A DNA stretch of 64,000 bases. Origin: Flavobacterium aquariorum (GTDB lineage Bacteria > Bacteroidota > Bacteroidia > Flavobacteriales > Flavobacteriaceae). This document shows positions 36,589 to 45,782 of the stretch, piece by piece. Where the stretch lies: NCBI RefSeq assembly GCF_003254745.1, contig NZ_QKXH01000007.1:186001-250000 (forward strand). Reading direction: 5' to 3'. Position numbers and translations under genes: made by a program. Position 1 is the first letter of the stretch. The number at the start of each line of letters is the position of its first letter. Below the pieces are notes generated by a model. It saw only the letters and a program-made list of their open reading frames with translations. It did not search any database and was not told where the DNA came from.

Positions 36589-39264
36589 TTATTGATTGGT
36601 AAGTTTTCGTTTTTCCCATTTAATGTCACTAAGTACACCAGATTTGATTCCAATGAAAAAATTCCAGCTGGCACTATCTCCAAAAGGAGTCCAGTTAAAA
36701 GCCATTCTCCAACTCAATAAATCCCTTTCAAAACGTAATTGAGTAAAGGTAACACCCTTTTGAACAAAATCATATCCTGTAGAAATTCCAGCTTTCCATT
36801 TTGGTGTTAAATCTGCATTTGCAGAAATCATAATAGAATTTCCGGTTATTTTCTTTTCTCTATTATTGTTTCCATAGGTCAAAGAATAAGCAAATGTCAT
36901 ATCCCATGGCAATTTTGATCTAAAGAATTCTGAAACAACATCTTCACCTTCATTGTCCTCATCAAACTGACTTTTTCTAATATTATTAGCATCAATATTT
37001 GATCCAAATAAATCATCTTCACGCCCTCCGTTTCTTTTGCCTTGGTCGTTTTTGTCTTTTTCTTTTTTCTCTTTTGTACTTGATATTGAATAATTCATGG
37101 TCAAATTGGCACTGGTCATTCTAAAAAGACTTCCTCCATTATTGATATTGAAAACATCTATTCTGTTTCCCGAGTTGTCAATCGCGTACGGGTCAAAAGT
37201 GGCTCCAAAATTAGCGCTCAATTTATTGTCAAAAAATTGGGTTCCACCGCTTACTCTTACTGGTGCCCAAGCAAGCTCCTTGGCATCAAAATTATAACTC
37301 GTTGAAAAATTCAAATTGTTAAGTAACATTATTTTCTTAGGCTCAGTTTTGGTACTGTCCTTATCTGCTACTTTTGCCTCAAATGTATTACTAAGATTGA
37401 AACCAACAAAATTGGAACTATTCATGCCTGGGGTGCCATACATACCTCCTTCAAATCGTGTGTAATCTTTTTGCATAGTCCCACTGCCATCTGTTGCATA
37501 AGTATCGTAATATTTCTCAAAACTTGGTGTGTAACTATGTGAAATTGCGGGACGCATTATATGTCGAATGGATTTTATTATTTTGTCGTCACCAAAATTG
37601 AATGTACCATAAATTGTTGTTCCAACACTTGTAGAAGAGGAGTATGTCCTAAAAGAGTCAAATCCTTTTACATCTGTGGTAACAACGGTGCTTAATTGGT
37701 CGTCATAATGTTTGTCGATTGTGTTAAAATACCAAACTTCCTCATAATTTAAAGACGAAGAGACACTAAAGTATTTGAAAATTTTAAAATTGGTACTTAC
37801 TGGAATTGTATGTTGGAATCCTAGTTCTCCGTCTCTGAACATTTCAGGTTTGAAAAATAATGAATCGGTTGTTACAAAGCTGTTTTTTCCGTTTAAATTG
37901 TATTGTAAGTTGATGTTTTTGAAGATTCCCTTTTTTGCTCCGTCATTTAGTGCAAATGGATAAATACGATCCAAGCTAAACTGAAGCGTAGGAAGTGTCA
38001 TGTTGATTACTTTTGTATTCGTATTTTGGGAATGTGTTGCAGTTAACGATATTCTACTTTCTGGAACAGAATGAAAGACAGTACTGTACGATATGGAGGA
38101 ACTCAAAGTATTGTTTAATGAAGAACCAACATTGACTTGATTAATTGTTTGCTTAAAATATTCACTACTCCCCAAATTCACAGAAGCAGAAAAAGTGGAA
38201 TTTGGATTAGCTTTCGAATCTTGAGAATGTGACCATTGAATATTGTAAATTTTAGTTTTTGAATAATCTGGATACCCTCTCTCACTGATGATATTGTTCT
38301 CAAATCTAATATTAACATTCCCTTGATAATGGTACCGATTGGCATAGGAGGATTGTGCATTTATACCGTAACTTCCATTGGTGTAATAATCTCCAAGTAG
38401 TGTTAAATTATAATGGTCGCTTAAAGCAAAGTAATACCCCCCATTTTGAAGAGAGAAACCTTTATCGTTGGAATCATTGTAGGATGGTAATATGATTCCC
38501 GAAGTACTGGTTTCTTTTGAAAGAGGAAAATAAGCAAAAGGCAAAAATAATGGGGTGGGTACCCCTTCAATCACCATATTGGTAAAACCTGTAACTATTT
38601 TTTTACCAGGAATAAATTTTATTTTATTGGTTTGAAAATAATATTCAGGATTGTCTACATCTTTTGAAGTGGTAAATCTAGCTCCTTTTAAAAAATATAC
38701 CGAATCGTTTTCCTTTTTAGTTATAGCTGCTTTTACGTTGAATTCTCCTTGAGAAGATCTTGAATTCCAAATTAATGCTTTTTTAGTTTTAAAATTAAAA
38801 CGAATTGAATCAGGTTCGATAACATTTGAACCTTGTTTGAAATTTGGAAATTGTGTGTAATTGCCAAGTGAATCTTTTATTCTTCCGGCATAAACCTCGT
38901 TTTTTTCGTAATCCATTACTATAATACCCGATTTTAATTCAACATCTTGGTAGTATAATTCGGCTTTGTCATACAAAGTAATGAGTTTCTTTTTTTGTTC
39001 AATCCTTGCATATTTTTCTGCTTTGTATTTTACTTTACCATTAAGAAAGTTTTTTTTAACTTTAATAGTGTCCAATTTAATGGTGTCAGTAGGGGATTCA
39101 GCCAAAGGATTTTTAATACTATCTTCCTTGATCGGTTTCTTAACTTCTTGTTTCTTAGAAGGAATTGATGTTTGTTTCTTTTTTATATCTTGGGAATATA
39201 AATCAGAACATCCTAAAGATAGGAAAAATGATAGTAAAACGATATTAAATAAGTTTGTATGCAA
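36589..39264 (-). CDS. lptD: LPS-assembly outer-membrane protein LptD (Bacteroidota type)
   Basis: About 891 residues from TTG 39264, which gives a good signal sequence (HTNLFNIVLLSFFLSLGCSD). A TTG at 39315 would add 17 residues in front of it. After a Lys/Pro-rich linker comes an OstA-like N-terminal domain (KAELYYQDVELKSGIIVMDY), then a large beta-barrel rich in aromatic and Ser/Asn strands. It should place lipopolysaccharide in the outer leaflet. Neither start is ATG. The minus-strand element TAttTTTG at 39335-39342 probably drives it. Confidence 0.87.
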   Translation of the reverse strand: MHTNLFNIVLLSFFLSLGCSDLYSQDIKKKQTSIPSKKQEVKKPIKEDSIKNPLAESPTDTIKLDTIKVKKNFLNGKVKYKAEKYARIEQKKKLITLYDKAELYYQDVELKSGIIVMDYEKNEVYAGRIKDSLGNYTQFPNFKQGSNVIEPDSIRFNFKTKKALIWNSRSSQGEFNVKAAITKKENDSVYFLKGARFTTSKDVDNPEYYFQTNKIKFIPGKKIVTGFTNMVIEGVPTPLFLPFAYFPLSKETSTSGIILPSYNDSNDKGFSLQNGGYYFALSDHYNLTLLGDYYTNGSYGINAQSSYANRYHYQGNVNIRFENNIISERGYPDYSKTKIYNIQWSHSQDSKANPNSTFSASVNLGSSEYFKQTINQVNVGSSLNNTLSSSISYSTVFHSVPESRISLTATHSQNTNTKVINMTLPTLQFSLDRIYPFALNDGAKKGIFKNINLQYNLNGKNSFVTTDSLFFKPEMFRDGELGFQHTIPVSTNFKIFKYFSVSSSLNYEEVWYFNTIDKHYDDQLSTVVTTDVKGFDSFRTYSSSTSVGTTIYGTFNFGDDKIIKSIRHIMRPAISHSYTPSFEKYYDTYATDGSGTMQKDYTRFEGGMYGTPGMNSSNFVGFNLSNTFEAKVADKDSTKTEPKKIMLLNNLNFSTSYNFDAKELAWAPVRVSGGTQFFDNKLSANFGATFDPYAIDNSGNRIDVFNINNGGSLFRMTSANLTMNYSISSTKEKKEKDKNDQGKRNGGREDDLFGSNIDANNIRKSQFDEDNEGEDVVSEFFRSKLPWDMTFAYSLTYGNNNREKKITGNSIMISANADLTPKWKAGISTGYDFVQKGVTFTQLRFERDLLSWRMAFNWTPFGDSASWNFFIGIKSGVLSDIKWEKRKLTNQ

Positions 39265-39284
39265 AGGTTTAAATGCTATTTTTG
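39254..39284 (+). promoter_or_regulatory. Promoter of the amidase gene
   Basis: TTTG (39254-39257), exactly 19 bases, then TATTTTTG (39277-39284), a full match to the flavobacterial consensus. It leaves a leader of about 100 bases and lies on top of the start region of the divergent lptD. Confidence 0.72.
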
Positions 39285-39334
39285 TAAAATGAAGACTCGA
39301 ATATTCGCGAGCCAAAATTACTATAATTTTTTGG

Positions 39335-39342
39335 CAAAAATA
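39335..39342 (-). promoter_or_regulatory. -7 element of lptD
   Basis: On the minus strand TATTTTTG (TAnnTTTG), 20 to 71 bases ahead of the two possible TTG starts of lptD. No good TTTG is seen 19 bases before it. Confidence 0.45.
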
Positions 39343-39392
39343 ATCAAATCATAAATTTATAACGGAAGTCTTATAATTAAATTAACTAATAG

Positions 39393-40529
39393 ATGTATAT
39401 ATCAAAAAAAATAAAAATTGCATTCACATTTTTATTAGTGATGTTGGCCATGGAATCGTATAGCCAATCGAATGATTTTAAAGTTACTTTAGATGCTGGT
39501 CATGGAGGTCATGACTTTGGTGCGAATTATAATGGACGGATTGAGAAAAATATTGCATTGGCCATTGTGTTAAAAGTGGGTAAAATTTTGGAATCATATC
39601 CTAAGGTAGATGTAATATATACTAGAAAAACAGATGTTTTTATTGATTTGATAGAGCGTGCCAATATTGCCAATAGAGCTGATTCTCATATTTTTGTTTC
39701 TATACATTTGAATGCCAATAGAAATACCGCTGCAGATGGGACTGAAACCTACGTTATGGGGATGAATAAGATTGCTTCAAATCTTGAAGCTGCAAAAAAG
39801 GAGAATGCAGTAATCACAATGGAAAAAGATTATAAACAAAAATATGAGGGTTTTGATCCAAATTCTCCAGAAACCATGATTGGTATGACTTTGATGCAAG
39901 AAGAATATTTAGATAATAGTATTTCATTAGCAGGTAAGGTAGAAGATGAATTTGCAAAATTAGGTAAGAAATTAAGACATGGAGGCGTGAAGCAAGCACC
40001 TTTTATGGTTCTGCATAAAGCGTATATGCCTAGAGTTTTAATTGAAACTGGTTTTATCTCGAATCCTGTCGAAGGGGATTTATTAAATTCGGAAGAGGGG
40101 CAAAATGATATCGCCAGAGCTATTGCAAACGCAATAATCAGTTATAAATATGACTATTTTGGAGATGGAGGAGCAGAAACTTTTGGAGAAAAACCTTCTC
40201 AAATCCTTAGGGAAAATCCTGTAAAAAGTTCTGAGAATGTAGAGGTAAATAAAGAGATCATTAAAAAAGATACTCTGGGTTCAATTTATAAAATTCAGTT
40301 GTCAGCCAGCAAAAAAAAGGTAGCATTGGAACCTAAAAATTTTAAAGGATTGCAAAATGTAAAACTTGTTTATGAAGATAATATTTATAAATATTTCTAC
40401 GGTGAAACTTCTGATTATGAAAGCGCGAAGAACCAACTAACTGAAGTGAAATCGAAAGGATATGATTCGGCTTTTTTAATAGCATTCAGAAATGGAAAGA
40501 AAATAAGTATTCAGGAAGCAATCAAATAA
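39393..40529 (+). CDS. N-acetylmuramoyl-L-alanine amidase with C-terminal SPOR-like domain
   Basis: 378 residues. Signal peptide ending about SYSQS (residues 1-26), Amidase_3 domain at about 29-250 with zinc ligands in LDAGHGGHD, the Glu of GRIEKN, SIHLNAN and catalytic Glu in RVLIETGFISN. The C-terminus (about 300-375, IYKIQLSASKKKVAL) looks like a SPOR domain that binds septal peptidoglycan stripped of peptides. It cuts the amide bond between MurNAc and L-Ala, mainly in cell separation, and is divergent from lptD. Confidence 0.93.
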   Translation: MYISKKIKIAFTFLLVMLAMESYSQSNDFKVTLDAGHGGHDFGANYNGRIEKNIALAIVLKVGKILESYPKVDVIYTRKTDVFIDLIERANIANRADSHIFVSIHLNANRNTAADGTETYVMGMNKIASNLEAAKKENAVITMEKDYKQKYEGFDPNSPETMIGMTLMQEEYLDNSISLAGKVEDEFAKLGKKLRHGGVKQAPFMVLHKAYMPRVLIETGFISNPVEGDLLNSEEGQNDIARAIANAIISYKYDYFGDGGAETFGEKPSQILRENPVKSSENVEVNKEIIKKDTLGSIYKIQLSASKKKVALEPKNFKGLQNVKLVYEDNIYKYFYGETSDYESAKNQLTEVKSKGYDSAFLIAFRNGKKISIQEAIK

Positions 40530-40584
40530 TACTTATAAATTCGAATATTTTATATTAAATTTGCCCATTAAAAAAACAAAAATT

Positions 40585-41535
40585 TTGAAAATTACAAGAG
40601 AAATAAAAACTGCCGTTTTAGTTATTACATCAATTTTATTATTCATTTGGGGATACAGTTTTTTAAAAGGAAAAGACCTTTTTAATAGTTATAAAACTCT
40701 TTATGTTGAATATGCTAACGTAGAGGGACTTGCGCCTTCAGCTCCAGTAACAATCAACGGACTGAGCATTGGAAAAGTGAAATCCATATCGATTGGTGAA
40801 AATGGGAAATTATTGGTTGAATTGCAAATAGATACTGAGTTTCCAATATCAAAATCAAGCACGGCTACAATTTATGACGCCAGTCTTATAGGCGGCAAGC
40901 AGGTTGCTATCCATCCTAATTATTTAGACAAAATTATCGCCGAAAATGGGGATTACCTAGCGGGGACTATAGAGGCTAGTCTTATGGCTTCATTGGGCGA
41001 TAAAGCGGCTCCAGTTATGGCTAAAGTAGAGAAATTAATGACTAGTGCGGATAAATTAGTTACTAGTTTTAATTCTGTTTTGGATGCAAAAGGACAAGCA
41101 GATTTAAAAAAGAGCTTGGCAGAACTTAGCGCTACTATGGAACAATTCCATAAAGTGGCTTTGAATGCGAATATAATATTGGATGAAAACAAAGGTCAGT
41201 TGAAAGGCGTAGTTTCTAATTTCAACAAAGTTTCGGATAATTTCGTTAAAATTTCAGACTCATTAAATAAAGCTGATTTAGGACAAACTGTTAAAAATTT
41301 GAATACCACATTAAGTAAAGTAGATGCATTAATGAAAGGTTTAGAGTCTGGAAAAGGTACTATGGGGAAATTGCTGAAAGACGAAGCTCTTTATGTTAAT
41401 TTAGAAAAAACTTCCAAAGAGTTAGAATTGCTTTTGCAAGATGTAAGATTGAATCCAACCCGTTATGTAAATGTTTCTGTTTTTGGTAAGAAAAACAAAC
41501 CATATGTTGCTCCAAACGATTCTATAACAAAATAA
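40585..41535 (+). CDS. MCE/MlaD-family lipid-transport protein
   Basis: 316 residues from TTG 40585 (reads LKITREIKTAVLVI); another TTG lies at 40561 and no ATG fits. One N-terminal membrane helix (about 8-28) is followed by an MCE domain (LYVEYANVEGLAPSAPVTI) and a long coiled-coil tail. These proteins sit on an inner-membrane ABC permease and pass phospholipid across the periplasm. The permease and ATPase genes are not adjacent. It follows the amidase by about 55 bases, likely in one transcript. Confidence 0.87.
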   Translation: MKITREIKTAVLVITSILLFIWGYSFLKGKDLFNSYKTLYVEYANVEGLAPSAPVTINGLSIGKVKSISIGENGKLLVELQIDTEFPISKSSTATIYDASLIGGKQVAIHPNYLDKIIAENGDYLAGTIEASLMASLGDKAAPVMAKVEKLMTSADKLVTSFNSVLDAKGQADLKKSLAELSATMEQFHKVALNANIILDENKGQLKGVVSNFNKVSDNFVKISDSLNKADLGQTVKNLNTTLSKVDALMKGLESGKGTMGKLLKDEALYVNLEKTSKELELLLQDVRLNPTRYVNVSVFGKKNKPYVAPNDSITK

Positions 41536-41548
41536 AAAACTAGTATTT

Positions 41549-42883
41549 ATGAGTTACCTTAGTAATGTGTTATTTGCCATAGTATTGATTATTGGATTCG
41601 GGTATTTTTATTCGAATGTGAAAAAAATCATCAGAAATATTAATCTTGGTGTTGATGTTAATCGTAAAGATAATGCAAAAGCGCGTTGGAGAAATATGGC
41701 AATGATTGCTCTTGGGCAATCCAAAATGGTAAAAAGACCCGTTGCTGGAATACTGCATATCATAGTTTATGTTGGATTTGTTATTATTAATATTGAATTA
41801 TTAGAAATCATTATTGATGGTTTATTTGGAACTCATAGGATTTTTGCTCCGCTTGGAGTTGTTTATGATTTTTTAATTGGTTCTTTTGAAATATTGGCTT
41901 TTTTGGTATTATTTGCTGTTACTGTATTTTTGATAAGAAGAAATATAATTAAGTTGAGAAGATTTATTCATTCTGATTTAAAAGGCTGGCCAAAAAGTGA
42001 TGCTAACTATATTTTGTATTTTGAGATTACTTTAATGACTTTGTTTTTATTAATGAATGCCTCCGATTTTCATTTGCAAAATGTACCCGGAGGATTTTCA
42101 CATTTTATAAAAGCAGGTTCTTTTCCAATAAGTCAATTTATTGCTCCTATTTTCAACGGAATGTCCAATGAATTGGTGATGTTGTTGAATGAAGGCTTTT
42201 GGTGGTTGCACATTGTTGGAATTTTGGTTTTTATGAATTATTTGTATTTTTCTAAACACCTTCATATTTTATTGGCTTTCCCAAATACGTATTTTGCAAA
42301 CTTAAACCCACAAGGACAGTTTGATAATTTGGCTTCGGTAACTGCAGAAGTGAAATTGATGATGGATCCCAATGCTGACCCATTTGCGGCAGCGCCAGTT
42401 TCTGAAAATGAAGTTCCAAGCAAATTTGGTACCAGCGATGTCCAGGATTTAAACTGGGTTCAGCTATTAAATGCCTATACATGTACTGAATGTGGTCGTT
42501 GTACTTCTTCTTGTCCTGCAAATCAAACAGGAAAAAAATTGTCTCCTCGTAAAATTATGATGGATACAAGAGATAGATTAGAAGAAGTAGGGAAAAATAT
42601 TGATGCTAATAAAGGTGTTTTCGTACCGGACAATAAATCGCTATTGAACGATTACATAACTCCTGAAGAATTATGGGCATGTACTTCTTGTAACGCCTGT
42701 GTGGAAGAATGTCCTGTAAACATCAGCCCGCTTTCTATTATTATGGATATGAGACGTTATCTTGTGATGGAACAAAGCGCAGCTCCAATGCCTATAAATG
42801 CTATGATGACCAATATAGAGAATAATGGTGCTCCTTGGCAATACAGTCAACAAGACCGATTGAACTGGAAAAACGAAATATAG
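41549..42883 (+). CDS. Membrane-bound (Fe-S) oxidoreductase subunit with two 4Fe-4S clusters
   Basis: 444 residues. Four or five membrane helices in the first ~230 residues (NarI-like), then a ferredoxin part with CTECGRCTSSCP and CTSCNACVEECP, each followed by a further Pro. It looks like the HdrC-type or fused HdrC/NarI subunit that passes electrons between quinone and a partner. The partner with CCG domains is the next gene. The donor is unknown; no flavin subunit (HdrA or GlcD type) is adjacent. Confidence 0.85.
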   Translation: MSYLSNVLFAIVLIIGFGYFYSNVKKIIRNINLGVDVNRKDNAKARWRNMAMIALGQSKMVKRPVAGILHIIVYVGFVIINIELLEIIIDGLFGTHRIFAPLGVVYDFLIGSFEILAFLVLFAVTVFLIRRNIIKLRRFIHSDLKGWPKSDANYILYFEITLMTLFLLMNASDFHLQNVPGGFSHFIKAGSFPISQFIAPIFNGMSNELVMLLNEGFWWLHIVGILVFMNYLYFSKHLHILLAFPNTYFANLNPQGQFDNLASVTAEVKLMMDPNADPFAAAPVSENEVPSKFGTSDVQDLNWVQLLNAYTCTECGRCTSSCPANQTGKKLSPRKIMMDTRDRLEEVGKNIDANKGVFVPDNKSLLNDYITPEELWACTSCNACVEECPVNISPLSIIMDMRRYLVMEQSAAPMPINAMMTNIENNGAPWQYSQQDRLNWKNEI

Positions 42884-42940
42884 TTTAATTGGTTATTCGT
42901 TTAAGCGTTTAACCGATTCAACATTTAACCGATTAAACAA
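42884..42940. repeat. Short degenerate repeat between Fe-S genes
   Basis: Near-copies of GTTTAACCGATT (TTTAAGCGTTTAACCGATTC, ATTTAACCGATTAAAC) fill the whole gap. This is a degenerate word repeat of the type scattered through this genome. Confidence 0.55.
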
Positions 42941-42946
42941 AAAGAA

Positions 42947-43738
42947 ATGTCAGAAAATTTAATTGTGCCAACAATGGCCGAAATGCTAGCCCAAGGAAAA
43001 CAACCAGAAGTTTTATTTTGGGTAGGTTGTGCAGGAAGTTTTGATGATAGAGCAAAGAGAATAACAAAAGCATTTGTGCGAATTCTAAATCGTGCCAATG
43101 TTTCTTTTGCCGTTTTAGGTACAGAAGAAAGTTGTACTGGAGACCCTGCAAAAAGAGCAGGAAATGAGTTTTTGTTTCAAATGCAGGCCATGATGAATAT
43201 CGAAGTGCTTAATGCTTATGAAGCAAAAAAAATAGTTACTGCCTGTCCGCATTGTTTTAATACTTTAAAAAATGAATATCCTGAATTGGGAGGCCATTAT
43301 GAAGTGGTTCATCATACAGAATTCCTTAAATCATTGTTAGATTCAGGACGTTTAACTATTGAGGGAGGGCAATTTAAAGGGAAACGTATTACTTTTCATG
43401 ATCCTTGTTATTTAGGCCGAGCCAATAATGTATATGAAGCACCGAGAGATTTAATTCAGAAATTGGATGTTGAATTACTAGAGATGAAACGTTCTAAAGC
43501 AAATGGTTTATGTTGTGGAGCAGGAGGAGCGCAAATGTTTAAAGATGCCGAGCCTGGCAATAAAGAAATCAATGTGGAAAGAACAGAAGATGCTCTTGAA
43601 ACAAAACCGGATATTATTGCGGCAGGTTGTCCTTTTTGTAATACTATGTTGACCGATGGAGTTAAAAATAAAGAAAGAGAAGGTGATGTCAAAGTTATGG
43701 ATATAGCTGAATTGATTGCAAACGCACAAGATTTATAA
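42947..43738 (+). CDS. (Fe-S)-binding protein with two CCG domains (HdrB/LutA type)
   Basis: 263 residues with two cysteine-rich (CCG) modules: FWVGCAGSFDDRAKR then TACPHCFNTL, and FHDPCYLGR then NGLCCGAGGAQMF with a final AAGCPFCNTM. Such modules bind an unusual 4Fe-4S cluster and act as the catalytic or electron-accepting half of Hdr, GlpC or LutA enzymes. It is 63 bases downstream of the membrane Fe-S gene, so the two probably form a membrane complex. The substrate is not deduced. Confidence 0.88.
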   Translation: MSENLIVPTMAEMLAQGKQPEVLFWVGCAGSFDDRAKRITKAFVRILNRANVSFAVLGTEESCTGDPAKRAGNEFLFQMQAMMNIEVLNAYEAKKIVTACPHCFNTLKNEYPELGGHYEVVHHTEFLKSLLDSGRLTIEGGQFKGKRITFHDPCYLGRANNVYEAPRDLIQKLDVELLEMKRSKANGLCCGAGGAQMFKDAEPGNKEINVERTEDALETKPDIIAAGCPFCNTMLTDGVKNKEREGDVKVMDIAELIANAQDL

Positions 43739-43741
43739 ATA

Positions 43742-44518
43742 ATGGCTATAAGAAAATTTGTTTTCCTGATGTTATTGCCAATATGGAGTTCCTTATTCGC
43801 TCAAACTGCAGTTAAAGTAAATTTTCAAGATTCAATTCCCGATTCGATTGCTGTCAAACAATTAAAGTTTAATGCCAAGCAATTGATACTCCCAGTCACT
43901 TTGATTGGATTTGGAGTAATTGGGATCAATAGCGATCAATTAAAAGATCTAAACTCCGAAATCAGTGAAGAGGTAGTAGAACACATTGATAAGCAAATAA
44001 CAATTGATGATTTTACCCAATATGCTCCAGCTGCTTCAGTTTATGCTTTAGGAGCTTTTGGAATAAAAGGGAAAAATAATTTTAAAGATAAATCAATTAT
44101 TCTTGCCACCTCCTTTTTACTAATGACTATAACAGTTACTGGATTAAAGAATGTTGTTAAAGTTGAAAGACCCGATCTAACAAGTGATAATTCTTTTCCT
44201 TCAGGCCATACGGCAACCGCTTTTATGGGAGCCGAATTTCTATATCAGGAATATAAGGATGTTTCTATTTGGTATGGTGTTTCTGGATATGCTATAGCCA
44301 CTTTTACCGGAGCATTTAGAATGTATAATAACCGGCACTGGCTTACCGATGTTGTTGCAGGAGCTGGAATTGGTATATTAAGTGCAAAAGCTGGATATTG
44401 GTTGTTTCCTAAGGTTAATAAATTATTTGCGTCAAAAAGTAATCCAAACAAGAAATCTGCGTTTATTCCTTATTACGATGGGAAACAACTTGGGTTTGGG
44501 TATATTTCCTCTTTTTAA
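43742..44518 (+). CDS. PAP2-family phosphatase, exported
   Basis: 258 residues with signal peptide MAIRKFVFLMLLPIWSSLFAQ and about five later helices. Catalytic motifs: KVERPDLT (C1), FPSGHT (C2) and FRMYNNRHWLTDVVAG (C3; Arg, His, Asp). The family removes phosphate from lipid phosphates such as undecaprenyl pyrophosphate or phosphatidate on the periplasmic side. It begins 3 bases after the CCG gene, so it is co-transcribed. A second PAP2 gene lies 1.4 kb downstream. Confidence 0.9.
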   Translation: MAIRKFVFLMLLPIWSSLFAQTAVKVNFQDSIPDSIAVKQLKFNAKQLILPVTLIGFGVIGINSDQLKDLNSEISEEVVEHIDKQITIDDFTQYAPAASVYALGAFGIKGKNNFKDKSIILATSFLLMTITVTGLKNVVKVERPDLTSDNSFPSGHTATAFMGAEFLYQEYKDVSIWYGVSGYAIATFTGAFRMYNNRHWLTDVVAGAGIGILSAKAGYWLFPKVNKLFASKSNPNKKSAFIPYYDGKQLGFGYISSF

Positions 44519-44532
44519 CCTAAATATAAGAA

Positions 44533-44590
44533 GCTAGAAAATCTAAAATCATAAATCTGCAGTCTCAAACCTGCAACCTAAAATTATAAA
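44533..44590. repeat. Short degenerate repeat between genes
   Basis: A run of roughly 10-base words such as AATCTAAAATC, ATAAATCTGC and CCTGCAACCTAAAATT fills the gap after the PAP2 gene. It is the same kind of word repeat as at 42884 and 60312. Confidence 0.5.
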
Positions 44591-44594
44591 TATC

Positions 44595-45077
44595 ATGTAC
44601 GTTCCTTTTGAAAATTTACCCGAAGAATCCAGAATTTGGATTTATCAATCAAACAGAAAATTTTCGGATGCCGAATTTTCTGAAATTGAAACTGATTTGC
44701 AATCTTTCCTTAACGAATGGGCTGCACACGGAACTAGTCTTGAGTCTTCCTATTTGTTGAAATACAATCGTTTTATTATTATTGCCGTAAATCAGGAAGT
44801 TCAAGCGGCAACAGGTTGTTCTATAGATTCTTCAGTTGAATTTATCCAAGGTTTGGAAAAAAAATACGATGTGGATTTGTTGGATAAAATGAATGTAACC
44901 TTTAAACTTGGGGAGCACATCGCGCACAAAACATTGATTGACTTTAAGAAAATGGTTAAAGACAAGGCTGTAACCGAAAACACGATTGTCTTTAATAATT
45001 TGGTAAACAATATCGAAGAGTTCAATGAATCTTGGGAAGTTCCCGCAATGGATAGTTGGCATAGTCGATTTTTTTAA
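44595..45077 (+). CDS. Conserved flavobacterial protein of unknown function
   Basis: 160 residues, no signal peptide or membrane helix. A few aromatic-rich segments (ESRIWIYQSNRKFSD and WEVPAMDSWHSRFF at the end) are highly characteristic. I recall this family being named 'ABC transporter ATPase' in genome entries, but no Walker A, Walker B or ABC signature is present, so that name is not supported. It lies between two PAP2 phosphatases, 20 bases ahead of the second. Confidence 0.8.
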   Translation: MYVPFENLPEESRIWIYQSNRKFSDAEFSEIETDLQSFLNEWAAHGTSLESSYLLKYNRFIIIAVNQEVQAATGCSIDSSVEFIQGLEKKYDVDLLDKMNVTFKLGEHIAHKTLIDFKKMVKDKAVTENTIVFNNLVNNIEEFNESWEVPAMDSWHSRFF

Positions 45078-45097
45078 AACAATTTTACAAAATCAAT

Positions 45098-45712
45098 ATG
45101 TCCAAATTCCTTTCTCTTTTTGTATTTCTTTTTTGTTTTTCAATTTCAAATGGCCAAAATTCTGATATAGATCTTTTAAAGAAAATAAATTTAAATAGAA
45201 ATAAAGATCTTGAATCAACAATGGTTGGAATTACCAATAGCGCCATGCCTGTCAGCATCGGTACTCCTGTGATAATTTATGTAGTCGGATTAATTGAAAA
45301 AGACAGTACTACAAAGAAAAAAGCAATTTTCATTGGTGAATCTTTGGCAGCTTCTACATTTATTTCTTTAGCGTTAAAAAGTATTACCAAAAGAGATAGG
45401 CCTTATGTTACTTATCCGGAAATTGATAATGTCACAGAAGAAACTAGTTATTCTTTTCCTTCGGCTCATACTTCGGCCGCATTTGCAACAGCCACATCAT
45501 TGAGTATGGCTTATCCAAAATGGTATGTTATTGCTCCATCTTTCTTGTGGGCTGGTGCGGTAGGATATTCGCGTATGTACTTGGGTGTACATTATCCGAC
45601 AGATGTTTTAGCCGGTGCTATTGTAGGTAGCGGTTCTGCTTTTTTGTGTTATAAATTGAATAAATGGATTAACAAAAAAAGAGCTCCTCACCAGAAAAAG
45701 CTTTGGGAGTAA
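45098..45712 (+). CDS. PAP2-family phosphatase, second copy
   Basis: 204 residues. Signal peptide (MSKFLSLFVFLFCFSISNGQ), then TKRDRPYV (C1), FPSAHTS (C2) and SRMYLGVHYPTDVLAG (C3), all three motifs complete. It should dephosphorylate a lipid phosphate in the periplasm. It differs clearly from the first copy (FPSAHT rather than FPSGHT, and shorter), so this is no recent duplication. A Lys/Arg-rich tail ends the protein. Confidence 0.9.
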   Translation: MSKFLSLFVFLFCFSISNGQNSDIDLLKKINLNRNKDLESTMVGITNSAMPVSIGTPVIIYVVGLIEKDSTTKKKAIFIGESLAASTFISLALKSITKRDRPYVTYPEIDNVTEETSYSFPSAHTSAAFATATSLSMAYPKWYVIAPSFLWAGAVGYSRMYLGVHYPTDVLAGAIVGSGSAFLCYKLNKWINKKRAPHQKKLWE

Positions 45713-45746
45713 TTGTAGTATTCACTTTATACACATTTAGTTGTAT

Positions 45747-45777
45747 TTTGGTTTTCAAATTTTAAAACGTATTTTTG
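45747..45777 (+). promoter_or_regulatory. Promoter of the metal-resistance block
   Basis: TTTG (45747-45750), exactly 19 bases, then TATTTTTG (45770-45777). The next gene's GTG start (45783) is only five bases beyond, so the transcript would have almost no leader. Confidence 0.68.
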
Positions 45778-45782
45778 TTTTT

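Noticed and set aside
44595..45077. Name 'ABC transporter ATPase' for the 160-residue protein
   Set aside because: No Walker A, Walker B or ABC signature is present.
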